Origin: Gordius sp. MW1
Lineage: Eukaryota > Nematomorpha > Gordioida > Gordea > Gordiidae
Assembly: GCA_964036665.1 (NCBI GenBank)
Contig: OZ038526.1
Location: 4,526,001-4,590,000 of the forward strand
Direction: 5' to 3'
Length of the DNA: 64,000 nucleotides
Positions within the stretch are counted from its first letter, which is position 1; each line of letters opens with the position of its first letter. Position numbers and translations under genes: made by a program. The notes under the pieces were generated by a model, which was not told the origin of the DNA, searched no databases, and saw only the letters and a program-made list of their open reading frames with translations. Shown piece by piece: positions 24,205 through 37,805 of the stretch.

Positions 24205-25083
24205 TTGAGATTCCTTAAATGATATTCCCTTAAGAAATCTTTCATCCCCTTACTCAATTCGAACACATTGGTTACTATAATCTCCGAAGGAGGCATCAGC
24301 AGTTTTTGCCATTTGGTAAGGTTAATGTCAAAATTAATCAGGGCAGGGAATCATTCTTTAATCGTTTGAACTAGGAAGTGGAGCATCCTAATATCCTTGT
24401 TAGATAATGCTCTTTTTGCATCCTTTTACGGACCTCGTCGAAAGATTTAAACTCTTTCGTACTTTCGTGCAATTTGGCTTTCAATTCCGAATTCATGATG
24501 GATGGTAAGCGAGTCCATGCTTTGTATTTTGATGCCGTACACGCCTCCTTTGCGTTTAGAATTGAGGTAATTCCCGAATGCGAGTATAATTTTGAAAACC
24601 TTTCTCAACTTTTCCGATCAACGAATCGATTTGGCGGCAACGTAAACCGTGAATTTGGGAAGTAACTTGGTAAACAGTCTCAGCGAAATTTCCCATAAAA
24701 CTCATGATTGACAATTTTTGGTTGAGCTGTTCAACCTTGCACAATTGATGCAAGAAACGGATTCCGGGCGTTAGACTAGATATGTGCTTACCCTCGGATT
24801 CGTAAGTTCTATATGGTTTTTTTATTTTCGGTGGGCAACATCCGTAAAAGTATATCCACCGTTTATAAATCAAGCAATTTGAGGTCTAGGTTGTTTATGG
24901 CAGGCATAATTTCCCCATCCTCCATCTCCAACCTTCGACGTGTTATGGCTAAATTTCAGATTGTAGTGGCTTCTAATGCTTATTTAAATCTATCGTTTTC
25001 CTATTCATAATGGCGTTCACGACTGATTGCGAATTGCCCTGTCCAGACCCATCTGCTCCCATGGGCCCACCACCCAATTCATT
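24205..25083 (-). pseudogene. Formin FH2-domain pseudogene, piece 2 (inverted copy)
   Basis: Inverted, diverged duplicate of 23303-24128. On the minus strand it shows RRRLE-type text, KVEQLNQKLSIMSFMGNF, the VLAFGNY-like block, then FPALINFDINLTKWQKLL and FELSKGMKDFLREYH near the centre. The same in-frame problems as in piece 1 are present in part, plus private changes, so the duplication followed by independent decay is likely. It meets the kinesin light chain piece C head-to-head at 25083/25084. Confidence 0.85.
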
Positions 25084-25447
25084 AGGTTGTGCCAAGAAAA
25101 TTCTTGGCTACGAGACGAGTTGGCTAACACCCAGCAAAAGCTGATTGCGATCGAACAGACCGACTGCGTTGGAGGAAAAGGGCAAACACTTGCAATACAT
25201 GACGGACATTAAGAAATACGATGAAGAGATTAGCGCGATAAGCACCGGGTCGGCAAGCCAGAGCGGTGGTGACCCTAGGGCATCTAACCTAACGCTCGTA
25301 GATCTCGGGTTCGAAGTTAACTAGGCAGACCTAGGCGGTGCTAACGGAGACACCAATCAATCTCCCACTAGTCAAAGGGGTCTCGGTACGAGTATATAAT
25401 CGGGAAGCAGGAATGGGTCGGATTCCATCTTTAATTCTGGTTACGAT
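25084..25447 (+). pseudogene. Klc: Kinesin light chain pseudogene, piece C (coiled-coil end and linker)
   Basis: Reads RLCQENSWLRDELANTQQKL (end of the KLC heptad-repeat region that binds kinesin heavy chain). After a frameshift comes MTDIKKYDEEIS, then a Ser/Gly linker (GSASQSGGDP), NQSPTSQRGLGTSI and SIFNSGY. The text stops at the codons before the first TPR, where it joins the end of the myosin pseudogene on the other strand. It is the mirror copy of piece B. Frame shifts and stops make it non-functional. Confidence 0.9.
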
Positions 25448-27320
25448 GCACAGTTTATGAAGTTTTCTCAAATAATTTGAACCCAGTAATGTCTAGAATG
25501 CCAATGAAGGAGGCATTGCCTTTTGGTCCTATTCAGAGATTTGTTAATCCTGAGCACGATCCACCTAAAGACCTTCATACATGGCCTTGGCTATGGCTTA
25601 CACCGCAAATACAACTTGTTCTTTAGTTTGCGCTTTGGTAACGTAATCCAGGCCCACCTTAATTTTCAGCATGAGGAGTGATCGTATCATCTCAGAAACG
25701 TTGAGTCCCAACAGGCATGCACTTTTTGGGCCGAAGTCTCGTCGGGGAAAGTGGCCTGATCACTTTTGCGTTCCGTTTGAAATTCCATGTTACCAATTTG
25801 AAGAACGGCAGATATAACTTTGAGGATCGAAGTGATGTTATTTTCCATGCCCATGATTTTCAGTGGGCTACAGTGCTCTCGAATTCAACGTTTATCATCT
25901 ATACCCGTCACAGGGATATTGTCGTTCGTGAGGTTGGGGTCATCTTTGAAACAATAACAATTTACTCTTCAATTTATCCGAAGCACCGGCAAGTAATTGA
26001 TAGAAAATATGAAAGGATCTCTCGTTTTTAGATTGTCGATTAACCCGGCCTTCTCCAGCAAATATGTTTTAATGTTGGCTCCGGATGTGTAGCCCGAAGT
26101 ATCGAAGTTAATCCTTATAAATTTGCCAAATCGCGAACTGTTGTCGTTTTTGATTGTCTTGGCGTTCCCGAATGACTCCAAGATGGGATTCGCTTTGAGC
26201 AACAGTTTCTCCAATTAACCCATCATTAATAGAAAGGCTTCATTGAGCTGAGCCATACTAGGATCGCTGGTGGGTGTAGATGGATTACTGTGACTACCAA
26301 ACGGTTTTGGTCTGTGAGACGCGGCGACGAAAGCTAGGTATTGTATAACCTTTTTCGGATTTTCCGTTTTACCAGCCCCACTCTCGCCCGTGCATAGGAT
26401 GCTTTGATCTTCTCGTTCTTGTAGCATGCTGCGATATGCACTATCGGCTATGGCAAAAATGTGAGGGGGGCCTATGTGCCTCTTTTTCCCCTTGTTAAAT
26501 TCAATCACCTTTTCGTGTATATTGGCTTTTTGTACGGATTTACCACGACTCAAAATAGACCCGAATACTTATAAATCAATCCTGAATAGTATCTATCTTA
26601 TAGATTATAGAAAACAGATGCATCATTTAGACAACTTAAATCAGCCATATCCTCAACCTTTGTAAATTTTGGGGGGTTCATTCTTTGAGCATCTACTTTC
26701 TGCACCCTAATTCCCTTGCCAGTTTCTTGACATTCTACTTCCAATTCATCTCCTCTTTCAGCTTTAACATTGGCAGCTATAAATCCATTTATTTCATGAG
26801 AAATCCAAATCAATTTTTTAGAAGTCCATTCCGCTTGGGAGGCAGGGTCATTTATCAAAGGTTTGTTTTTATAATTTTCCAATGTATAATTATTTGATGT
26901 TTTAAATTAACAAGGATCTAATGGATTCCTCTGCCCTATAAATATAAATCAAATTTTTTAAATTGAAATGCCCATTAATTTGCAAGTTGTTGACGTTTTA
27001 TAACCGCCGAAGTCGGTGTTTTTAGTAACTTTGACAGCAAACATTTTAAAATCTTGACGCATAGGGATATACTCGTGATCACCGCAAAAAACTCTACCAA
27101 AATCTTCAAATAGTTTACCGATCGATTTTTATCGTCGAATTGTGTTTTTAACTATAAATATTATATTATGATATGCATTAACCTTAAATGCCGAGATCTT
27201 ATTTAAATACATAGCATTTAGATTTATAATTAAACAAAATAATCCGTTGCACGAGTACCGCAAACTAAATAATAAGTAAACTTTAATTATCGTTATCTAA
27301 CCGAAATTTTTAACTAGATA
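25448..27320 (-). pseudogene. Non-muscle myosin II heavy chain pseudogene (motor domain, 5' part)
   Basis: Myosin II drives actin contraction. On the minus strand, from 26882: an SH3-like N-terminal region ([34 protein letters not shown]), then [14 protein letters not shown] and VVVNPYKK. The P-loop [10 protein letters not shown] (about 26360-26390) follows, then [12 protein letters not shown] with a Ser/Pro loop 1, [20 protein letters not shown] (switch I), [46 protein letters not shown] and SFIGILDITGF (switch II). Decay includes a TAA in place of Lys before RYYSG, a TGA in place of the Cys after SGLF, one-base deletions and Thr to Pro after the P-loop. No introns over ~1.4 kb of coding sequence means a retrocopy. 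The 26883-27320 part is its 5' leader, repeated at 1183-1661. The 3' end is lost at the junction with KLC piece C. Confidence 0.92.
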
Positions 27321-27750
27321 GGGGAGACCGGGGCTATCGTAGCCATAAAAAATCACTAGGTAAATAAGTTGAAGATTTTTTTTAAAAAAAAATTGATAAA
27401 AATGTTCTTATTCACTAATTCTATGTTGAACAATTTTTTTATACCATAACGATAAATGCCAGATAGTTTTCAAAAAAAAGCAATTTCTAGAAATTAAAAA
27501 AATGTTCGGCGTTATTCATGTCCATAAGCGGGGCTATATTACCCTTTGTATTATTTTCTATTTAAATTCAATAAACCTTTGATTAATACAAATACAACTA
27601 CTAAAATAACATAAATAATACTTTTTTTATTGTTTAAAATTGTGGCATATAAAAAACATCATTATTGCAACATGATCCATGTGCCCACATGAGCTAAAGT
27701 TTGTTTGTATAGCTATATCTTTCAAGCTAATCTTCTATTTCATAGCTTTA
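27321..27750. other. AT-rich DNA, nothing assigned
   Basis: Starts GGGGAGACCGGGGCTATCG and later has GCGGGGCTATATTACCC, which might be diverged transposon ends; I cannot support a family. No gene. Confidence 0.4.
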
Positions 27751-29168
<1,418 letters not shown>

Positions 29169-29364
29169 TAATCAGTTACTTTATAAACTAACTTTAGTAA
29201 TATAAGTTTATGAATTAATCATTTTTTAGTCTATTAATTCCAAAGCTTTAATAATATTAACTATAAACTAAAAATTTCTTAAACTAATTTTTGTATATTT
29301 ATTTGAAACCACTTGATAAAATGTTATATTTGTTATTTTTATATCCCATCTTCAGGCGAAGAAC

Positions 29365-29502
29365 TAGTGTTGTAAAAACGGCTGGGTTTTGTTGGGTCGA
29401 TTTTTGGTTTCAGGTGAATAAACATAAACAGACCAACGGTTTGACCAGAAAACCTTTTATCAAAGGTCGACCAAACCAAATCCAGCCGTTTTTACAACAC
29501 TA
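29365..29502. mobile_element. hAT-like MITE, family A, with perfect 8-bp duplication
   Basis: 138 bp with TAGTGTTGTAAAAACGGC at the left and its inverse at the right. Flanked by identical CGAAGAAC (29357-29364 and 29503-29510). This is the best evidence that family A uses hAT-type 8-bp target sites. Confidence 0.93.
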
Positions 29503-29870
29503 CGAAGAACTATCAAATATATTGCACTTTTAAAAGTTGAAATTGTTGAAAAAGTGTGCAAGAAAATTAACGCTAATGAGCACTTAGAAATACCACGAGG
29601 AAAATTAAACATGTTAAAATCTAAGTTTGAAATTTAAATTTTTCAAATGAAAGGAAATGCATATAAAAAACCCTTTACATATAAGTTCAAGAATGGTTTT
29701 TAATAATTTATTTAAAAAAATAGTATTTATTTTCATTTCGTTTTGTGGAAGCTGGGGTCATGGAAGACCTTGGGCATCTAAAACACTCTGTATCTTAAAA
29801 CTTATCTATATAAATACAAGACAAATTTTGCAGAGGTATTCTAGGATAAATTTTTAAAGTTATTAAGATA
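29503..29870. other. AT-rich DNA, nothing recognised
   Basis: No supported gene or repeat. Confidence 0.5.
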
Positions 29871-30557
29871 ATTGTCGTGTACCCATACACGAAGAATGAA
29901 ATTAGCGTATCCAGAGATACGATGATGAAGATGTCTTCCCACACACCCCCCCCCCTCATCTCATCTTATTCAAAAATTAAAGTTAAGAGTTCAACACGCG
30001 GTACAATCTTTTGATCTTACACGTTGTACACTCATAGCGTAGACCATTATTCTTTTACATTTAATTTCTAGTACGCGTATACCCCCCCCCCCGACGCGCT
30101 GATACGTATTTGTTATTTTTCTTACGCGTGAGTGATTTTCGATATACGCATCTTATCGTATGCGATTTTGACATTGCGATCTTTTAATTATTATATATTT
30201 TCTTGGTTGTGATTATATTAATGCCATGTAATAAAGACAGTTGAGAAATATTTCTGCGTACGCGCGTGAGCCTGTTCGCGGCCCGGCCATCCCCCAATAA
30301 TTTATCGTTTTACGGCCCAATTTTCCTTTAAGTTCCCCCAATTAATTCCTAATAACTCTTCCCTTCTGGACCTTCTTATTTAAATCGTATTCCTTTTCGC
30401 ACGAATACGATATTTAAGATTGTACCGCGTGTTGAACTCTTAACTTTAATTTTTGAATAAGATGAGATGAGGGGGGGGGGGGTGTGTGGGAAGACATCTT
30501 CATCATCGTATCTCTGGATACGCTAATTTCATTCTTCGTGTATGGGTACACGACAAT
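29871..30557. mobile_element. Foldback element with ~140-bp inverted arms
   Basis: Arms 29871-30010 and 30416-30557 are near-perfect inverted repeats, separated by ~405 bp. Each arm carries two small palindromes (CGTGTA-ccca-TACACG and CGTATC-caga-GATACG) and a C/G-run. The spacer has ACGCG-rich text and AATAAAGACAGTTGAGAAA near 30232, which resembles an LTR polyadenylation region. It could be a foldback transposon or two inverted LTR pieces. Confidence 0.8.
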
Positions 30558-30734
30558 AATATAATCATAAAAATTACTAACTTTCTTTGTACAGCACTTT
30601 TAAAAGGTTTGGGGTCTTTACGACCTACCTAACCTACGGAGTGTTCACAAAGGCGGGGTATTGCGGCAGAACCCGTGGCCATGTCCCAAGAACTGACTTG
30701 ATTTTAATTTAAAAAATTGTCATATAAATTTATT

Positions 30735-33700
30735 TCTTCTACTTCTTTATCAAGTATTTGGACCCACAATCATGGAATTTGTTTTGATGAGTTTCTTCCA
30801 TCTTGATCGGGTAAGTGCCATGTCTTGATTAATATTTTTAGTTTTGATAACTTTATTAACTTGCTTTTTCCACCTGACACTAGGTCGCCCTCTAGCACTC
30901 TTCCCCAATACCTCCAGGTCCAATACTTTTCGATTTACATCATTCGTCTCCACCTTAGCCGATTTTCGTGAATTATGTCAGCCGTAGGTTAAATACCCAT
31001 TTGTGTCATGAGAACTTCATTCGTCATATGGTCGAACTTAGTATACCCCAAGCTCCACCCTATAATTTCATTTTCGTGGCCTGTAATTAGAGTCGCAGGT
31101 ATATCTTAATAAAATTATTTGGCTTGGGCTCGGGTCGGGTCATCTTAATAAAATTATTTGGCTTGGGCTCGGGTCGGGTGAGGCGACCCGACCCGAAGCC
31201 CGAGCCTGGCTCAAATCGATTAAAGCAAACTCTTTTGTAAAATATAATTTAAATAAACTCAACTCGATAATAAATATTTATCTTCGTACATCATACTTAA
31301 TATAACTTCCAAACTTTAGCTTTTTTTCCTGTCTATTATAATATTTTGACCAAAATTGCATATATTCTAGTATCTAAATATATTCATAGCAGCTTTTACT
31401 TTAAAAATAAAATAAGGAAATATAAGAAATGTTTTTTTATTTGGAACTATTAACTAAAATATATTTTATAAAGTTAGATTTTTAGTTTTTAATTATTATT
31501 TATTAGTTGAATAAATTGTAGCGAGTGAAAATAGATTTTTTATTTCAAACTTATCCTAGTTAAATTACGAGTAATAACAATTTATTGCATTTGTACCTAC
31601 ATGATTAATAGTTTTCAATAAATTTTTTGAAAGTTTGTGTTTGAAAACTAGGGTCGGACTCGCGTCGGGCCAAAAATTAAAAAATCGTTCGGGCTCGTAG
31701 CGGACTCGGGCAAAATAAAAACTGAGACCGGGTCGAAGAAATTTTATTTTGAAGGGCTCTACATAGATTTTTCAGTGATGTTTAATGCTTATGTTACACT
31801 TCCATAGGCATACCATACACCATGGGGATGGCTTTAAAATGTCTCTCGTTATCATGTCCAGTATTATATCAAATAAAAGGGGCTAAGAACAGATCCCTGA
31901 TGTAATCCAATTTCAACCCAAAATTGAATCGCGAGAGACCGTGTCATAAGTTTTCTCCAAGTCGATAAAGACCATATGTAGGTCTGTTCTCTTTTCACCA
32001 TATTTATCCATCATTTTTCTTAGTGCGAAGGTCGATTGTGGATTTGCCGGCCACAAATTCGAATCGGGTACCCGAGTTTTCCCCCTCGTTATTCAGCCTT
32101 GTACTAAGATCCTTTTCCATAAGCTTAAAGGAGTGGCAAGTTAGCTTGATACCTCTGTCACACTCCTGCGTCTCCTTTGCCTTTGTTTAAGGGTATAATT
32201 GTGCTTAGCCATTGATTAGGAATTCGCTACTCTTCCACCATCTTGTTATGGTCGTAACTCCTTCTTCACGTCATCCGAGCAATGCTTCCAAAGGTATTCC
32301 ATTTGGGTTATTAGCTTTTCTTTTTTGCATCTCGTTCAGTTGTGTCCTAACTTCATCCTCTTGAAAGAGTTCGATCATACTTATGTTTGGCCCAATTTAG
32401 GGAAGGGAATCCTTACAATTTGCAATATTCATAACATAAGGCTCTTAAAATATCCTTTCCACCTTTCCATCACTTCCTTCGGCTTGAATAAGCTTTGACC
32501 CTTCTCGGCCCTGACTATTTTAAGAACTCCGACATCGCATCTTTTCTTCTCCCTTATCTTGGCCAATTTGTACATAAGCCTATAGCCCCTTTATGATTCA
32601 GTTTGTTTGCCATCTCGATGTAGGCGGCATTCTTCGCTTTTGCAACGGCCTTTTTTGCGGCCCTCTTTGCGTCCCTATACTCTTCATAATCCTCCGACTT
32701 CTTTGATTTATGCCACCGTCTATATGATTTTTCTTTCTTTCGATGAAATTCCTAACCGATTAATCCCACCACCATAGTTCCCTATTCATAGCTTTGCCTC
32801 CTGTGGTCTGTCCTAGAACATGAATCGCTGTTTCCTTTATGTCCTTAGATAGCGTCTCCCAATCGTCGTCTACGTCCCTTTGCAACTTCCTTGCACCCAA
32901 GAGTGAGGACGCTTTTTGATGGTATTTTTCGTTTGTCGACGTATCCTTTAGCCTTTCGTATCGAATTCGAGGCTCATAGACCTTTCATCTTTCGGGAAAT
33001 ACACTTCTGTCAAGATCCATAATAAGGAAACGATGTTGCCTGGCGATTTCTTCTCCCTTTGCAATCCTTGATGCTCCATAAGTCCTTTCACCTATAAGCA
33101 AATAGTCAATTTGACTAAAATGCTTCCCACTTCTATAGGTCACAATATGGTGTTCACTTTGAAAATAGGTGTTAACGATCGCCATGTCATATGCTTGAGA
33201 TACTTGGAGAACTTTTTTCCCTTCTTTGTTCTTCAGACCATGCCCATAGCCTCCATGATTGCGTTCATACCCAAGGCGATCTTTTCCTACGTGAGCGTTG
33301 AAATCGGCCCCATTAATTAGCCTTTCTTCCTGTCGGATTCCTTGTATTTCCTTTTCCAATGATTCGAATATGTCTTTCTCTGATTCCATACACCCAATCT
33401 GGGGAGCATATGCGCACATAACGGTTAGAAGGCCCCCTTGATCTGCAATCTTTACCCACATTAGCCTGTCGGAACAGCGCTTGACTTCCACGACCTTGTC
33501 CTTGAACGATTCGCTTAGAACGATACCGTCCCCGTTTCTACGATTTGGTGACCCACTGTAGAAAAGCTTGTATCCTTCTCCTAATTCACGAGCTTTCGTT
33601 CCGTTCCACCTCGTCTCTGTAGGCAGGCGATGTGTACCTTTCTTCTTTTTAGCATTTGTGCGACCTTGATGCTCTTTCCCGTCAGCGTCCCCACATTCCA

Positions 33701-33950
33701 GCACGTTATTCGCATTCTTTCAACAACTAATTTACTTAACCGCCTTTGTTGTGAGCTGGGCAGTAACCCTAGTGTATTTTTCACATTGCACGGGCGAGGT
33801 ATGCAGTGCGCGTCGTTTGTGGAGGACGCCCTAGCCTTTTCTTGTTAAATTTTGTTTGAAACTATCATAATTTTGGTGTTGGTTTTTATAGCCGGTTTCC
33901 GACCTGACGCCAACCCTTCACTTTTTGTACACGGACTTGGGGCCGTCGTA
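30735..33950 (-). mobile_element. RTE-clade LINE, decayed, copy 1
   Basis: 5' end near 33950 with a short leader, then an AP-endonuclease-type domain (32985-33784): ITCWNVGTLTGKS, ETRWNG, GDGIVLS, MCAYAPQ, the N-G-A-D-F-N-A-H-V-G core and SQIDYLLIG. The RT region (about 31790-32950) is heavily decayed. The C-terminal tail (30750-30953) reads NDVNRKVLDLEVLGKSARGR. The 3' end finishes in GATAAAGAAGTAGAAGAAA, the simple A/G-rich tail seen also in copy 2. Order and sequence fit RTE/BovB-type LINEs. Interrupted by a hAT-like MITE at 31088-31761 and missing part of RT beside it (compare 62965-63320 in copy 2). Confidence 0.88.
31088..31761. mobile_element. hAT-like MITE inserted in the RTE LINE
   Basis: Starts TAGAGTCGCAGG and ends AGGGCTCTA. 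CGGGTCGGG-type motifs lie at both ends, with a 36-bp tandem duplication at the left (CTTAATAAAATTATTTGG twice). The interior is the inverted match of 21643-22292. LINE sequence continues on both sides (compare 62920-62965 in copy 2). The target duplication is not clear. Confidence 0.8.
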
Positions 33951-35400
33951 GGTAGTGTTGCCCTTAAACTTTACTCTTCTTAAATTTATTCCTAAAATCT
34001 TTTATTCCGATTCGTATGTTAATATTTTCTTTTGAGTAAGAAAACGTCAATATTATTTTCTTACAAATAGTTTAGTTTTAATAAATTCTCAGAAAATCGA
34101 TATAAAATAAAATTATAGCCGAATAGTATTATTTAAATTAAAAGTCACAAATAATCAACTAAATTAGTTCCACGCTAAAGATTGCTTTATTTTATGGATC
34201 GCTCTATTCAGTACACTTTGTTTAAGTTTGTTTAATGTTAAAAGACAAATTAGTTATTCCGGTAATTTTTATCACTCTAAAAACAATATTGGGGATGATG
34301 CTACATCACACCTTATTCATTTGCCTAGTTGCTTACAGAGGTAACCGAAAATCACAAATTATTTTATGATTAACTTTATATAAATTTGTGTAAAAAACTA
34401 GTAGAAATATAAAAGACTCTTTAAATCACTCTTTAATTAAACGCTTTCTGTAATTGGATTTTGACAGCTTTCAGCGTTAAAGCATAAAATTTATCTAAAA
34501 ATGTTTAAAACCCAATAATTGTATAAAATGAAAGATTTTAGGGTTCGATCTTGATTGCTATGCATTTTATTTATACATTTGGAATCTTAACGATTTTTTT
34601 CACTCAGGTATTACCTAACTAATATTTTAAATTTCATAAATTTTTCATATTTTATAAATAACTTTCTAATCAAATTAATTTTTTTCACACCAAAAATCTA
34701 ATTTACTGCTTACCGTCAATGCATGATTTAGGGACAAATTTGGGATTTAAATAGTGCCTTAAAAACTCATTAAAATCAACTTTAAAATTTTTGGTAAGTT
34801 ATGTAAACCAGTTATCAATATTAAAACGATGCATCTTTTAATTTTTGTTATTGTTTTATTTTTACAATTTAAAATTTGACCTAGAATAATCGTGATTAAA
34901 TAGGATGACCACAATATCGTTCTAACCATAACATAGAAATAGAATTATTAATCAGATACAAAAATATTTCGTGTCTAATCTAACACTTAAAAGTAGGGGC
35001 AGAATATAAATGCAAATATTACTTAGTTGGTAATAACACACCTAATATGAATAAAGAGCCAATTTATTAAAATGTTTTGGTTAAGCTCAATATCTATTAA
35101 AAATCTTTGCGCACCTTTGCTTCGCATGATAAAAATTTTCCCTACTTTCTTGGCAATTTAGGAATAAATTAAAAGTGAATTTATTCAAAATCCAAAACTT
35201 GTCTAAATTAGGAAGTGACGAGAAACTCACTAATGTCAAAGATTGCAACGCAACTAATAAATGCCTCATCAAACTATTCACAGTTGTCCAACTTTTAACA
35301 TCTTTCACTTTATCCTTTTCTAGCTTAATAAATACGTAAATCAAAATTTTGCCTCTTGGCCATTCGAGGTCTTTAAGAATTGATCTAAATCACAAAAAAT
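33951..35400. other. 1.4 kb AT-rich DNA, nothing recognised
   Basis: No supported gene, RNA or repeat; the 85-codon frame at 35087-35344 has no recognisable motif. Confidence 0.5.
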
Positions 35401-35721
35401 TAAAAATGCAATTTATGGGCTCGCTTTTTGTTGTCGTCCGTCCGTCCAACATGTATCTTAATTGCTGATTCGAACCCCGGAAAGGACAAATTTTTTTTAA
35501 ATAAATTTGTATAAATAATTAACTAATCATTTTGCATTTAATACCCCCCTATAGGCATTCTCGCCCCTTCCCACCTTTCTCGCCTAGAAATTGCATAGCA
35601 AATATGCTACGTTTATACGGAGTATAGATGAGTTTCGTCCCCCCTTCCCTCCTGCACCTCCCTCCCTCCCCCCCCCTTCCCTTCCCCCCTCCCCCTTCCC
35701 ATAAGGGTCGAAGGCCCGAGT
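35401..35721 (+). mobile_element. Helentron-like element, minimal copy
   Basis: The first few terminal bases are worn (AATGCAATTTATGGGCTCGC), but all later parts are present in ~320 bp: the GTCCGTCCGTCC start, B-box-like GATTCGAACCCCGGAAAGG, TTTGCATTTAATACCCCCC, the subterminal inverted repeat (35587-35600), the CCCTTCCC tract and a hairpin GGGTC-GAA-GGCCC with GAGTT. It lacks the GACCAATG/CCATTGG units, showing that they are dispensable. Confidence 0.7.
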
Positions 35722-35744
35722 TTTATTAATAAATTTTTAAATGT

Positions 35745-36420
35745 ATTAATAAATTAAGGCGATATTAGTAATTAAAAAAACGTGAAAAATTTTCGAATCG
35801 AATTCGAATCCTAAAAATTTTTTAGAATCGAATTCGAAACTTTATTTTAATAATTCTCGAGTAGAATATTATTTTTAACGAATTCGAATCGAACACTAAA
35901 AATATTCAATTCGATTCGAAATCCAGAGGCGTAAAATCTATAATTGAAAAAATTTTACCTCCGGCAATTCTTTCAGCAACGTCGCTGATCGTAGGTATAT
36001 ATTATGATTTTTAGCCAAATATTAATTAACTGTTAATCAAAAATCGCCACAAATTCTGACTTGCCCTGCTTCTTTACATTGACAGTTGGTGTAGCCCATT
36101 TAATTGGCGTTAAAGATGTATTGATTTTTTCAATGACGTCTTCGTTCAGTAACCGGTAAAGTTCCTCCTCGACTGCTTGTCGTAGTGGAATCGGTACCCT
36201 TCTCGCTGCAAACATTATGGGAATCGCATTATCATTGACTTCGAGTGTCACTTTGAAATCCTTGACTTTTCCTAATTTGTCGGAAAAAATGTGAGGAAAT
36301 TTTTTAATAACATCATGTACATTTGAAGGTGTCTCAATGATAAAATTTAAGCAAACCGATGTTAACTTCCAATCGAATACACATTTCTAGAACATAACAA
36401 AACAATTAAAACGAACAATT
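35745..36420 (-). mobile_element. Gypsy fragment, second copy of the truncated form
   Basis: Repeats the low-coordinate half of the element at 1905-3760, including the same ATTCGAA-rich end, the N-terminal RT text (minus strand 36033-36251: IPLRQAVEEELYRLLNEDVI, KWATPTVNVKKQGKSEF) and an LTR-like piece (36375-36415). Gag and protease are missing, so RT is joined to LTR-like DNA directly. Confidence 0.78.
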
Positions 36421-37365
36421 ACAAATGTATTTTACCCATGTGATACTTTTTTTTATATATTAAATAAAAACAATAAAAGAAAATCAAAAATTTAAAAAAA
36501 AAATTCAATAATACATTACAAAAGGTATAGTCAAATAGTTTGTAGAGAATTAATAAGTAAAAAGTTAAAGTAGGATGTGGAGTGTATAAAATAATATGAA
36601 AACTTCATGAAGTTAAATTAAAACGCTATTTTTAATGTTTAACTAGTTCAATATTTCATATTACATTTTAAAACACTACAATTAACCAAAATCACTATAA
36701 TCTATATTTCCTTCCCTTATTTGAGCACATTTCAAAATGGTGGGAAAAGATGAGCAGTCTATAGTCTATACTAGAGACCTGCAACGGGCCTATATAGGTC
36801 AGTCGGCCCACCCGTAATAAAAATTTCAAAGCCCGGGCCCGGCCCAGGCCCGTAAAATTTCTTATTTTTATTTTTTTGTTTAATTTTTTTATCAATATGG
36901 TCAACAATATGTATGTGCTAAAATTTTGGTAAAATATTGTAGAAATAATAAAAACTAATTCCCGGTCAGTTGAGTTCATCTTTTAAAAAACGACCTCCGC
37001 AGAAATTTTTTTTTTATTAGTGGCACTTTGGGCTACACAAAACCATATAAGACAAATAAACCTTTTAAACCCTTATTTGAGGTTATAATTGTTTTAATAA
37101 ACTTGCTTGGCTTCTTTGCTTTTCCATAATTTTAAATAATTAGGTTATTGAAATAAAATGAAAAAACAATGATTTACAAAAGTAACTTTAGAAAATATTT
37201 AAGTTGATTTTAAATTTGTTAATTATAATGATTATATAAATTTTGGCAGTTGGCCTGGGTCAGATAAAGTAGATATAAGCAACGGTCAGTATTAATTTTG
37301 CAGGGAATCATAGCCAGTTTCCAATTATCCGACCTGGGGAAAAGGGCAATTAATAAGGGGGCCCA
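36421..37365. other. AT-rich DNA with one hAT-like end
   Basis: No gene. A terminus TAGAGACCTGCAACGGGC starts at 36772, followed by GGGCCCGGCCC motifs to about 36856. No matching right end found. Confidence 0.5.
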
Positions 37366-37550
37366 AATCACCCCCCCCCCCCCGGGTGAGAAAGAAGGTA
37401 AAAAAATTGGGAAGGGGGGGGGGCAAATCACCTCCCCCTCGTGATAAAAAGGGTAAAAGGGGGGGGGGGGTCAAATTACCCCCTCCCCCCAGGTGAGAAT
37501 GAGGATAAAAAATAAGGGGGGGGGGAACCAACGAGACAAAAAAAGGGAGG
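37366..37550. repeat. G-run / C-run tandem repeat
   Basis: Three to four ~65-bp units, each with a GGTGAGAA or GTGATAAAA-type core, GGTAAAA and a run of 8-11 G, alternating with C-runs. Strong strand asymmetry and several G-tracts close together could form a quadruplex. Confidence 0.75.
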
Positions 37551-37654
37551 GGGCAAAGTTCTTATTTTTAAAAAAAAATTGTATACCAATTAAAATATTA
37601 TTTATAAAATGTAAGCGCAAAATAAATTAATATCACAAATTATGAATTTATATT

Positions 37655-37805
37655 ACTGAGCATTTTAACAAAAATACTGAGCATTATTAATTTAAAACTG
37701 AGCATTTTAAAGTTAATTTACTGATCAATTTTGAGTTTTTAACTGGGCACTTTAATAAAATACTGAGCCATATTTTACTGAGCATTTTTTAATTTATTAC
37801 TGTGA
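37655..37805. repeat. Degenerate TACTGAGCATTTTAA repeat
   Basis: About eight imperfect copies of ACTGAGCATTTTAA with variable AT spacers. Confidence 0.75.

Noticed and set aside
26530..26610. In-frame TGA in the myosin text as sign of a variant genetic code or selenocysteine
   Set aside because: A TAA stop and one-base deletions lie within 100 bases, so ordinary pseudogene decay explains it; Sec24 uses TGA as its real stop.
33111..33320. Plus-strand frames at 33111-33848
   Set aside because: Antisense shadows of the RTE endonuclease domain.
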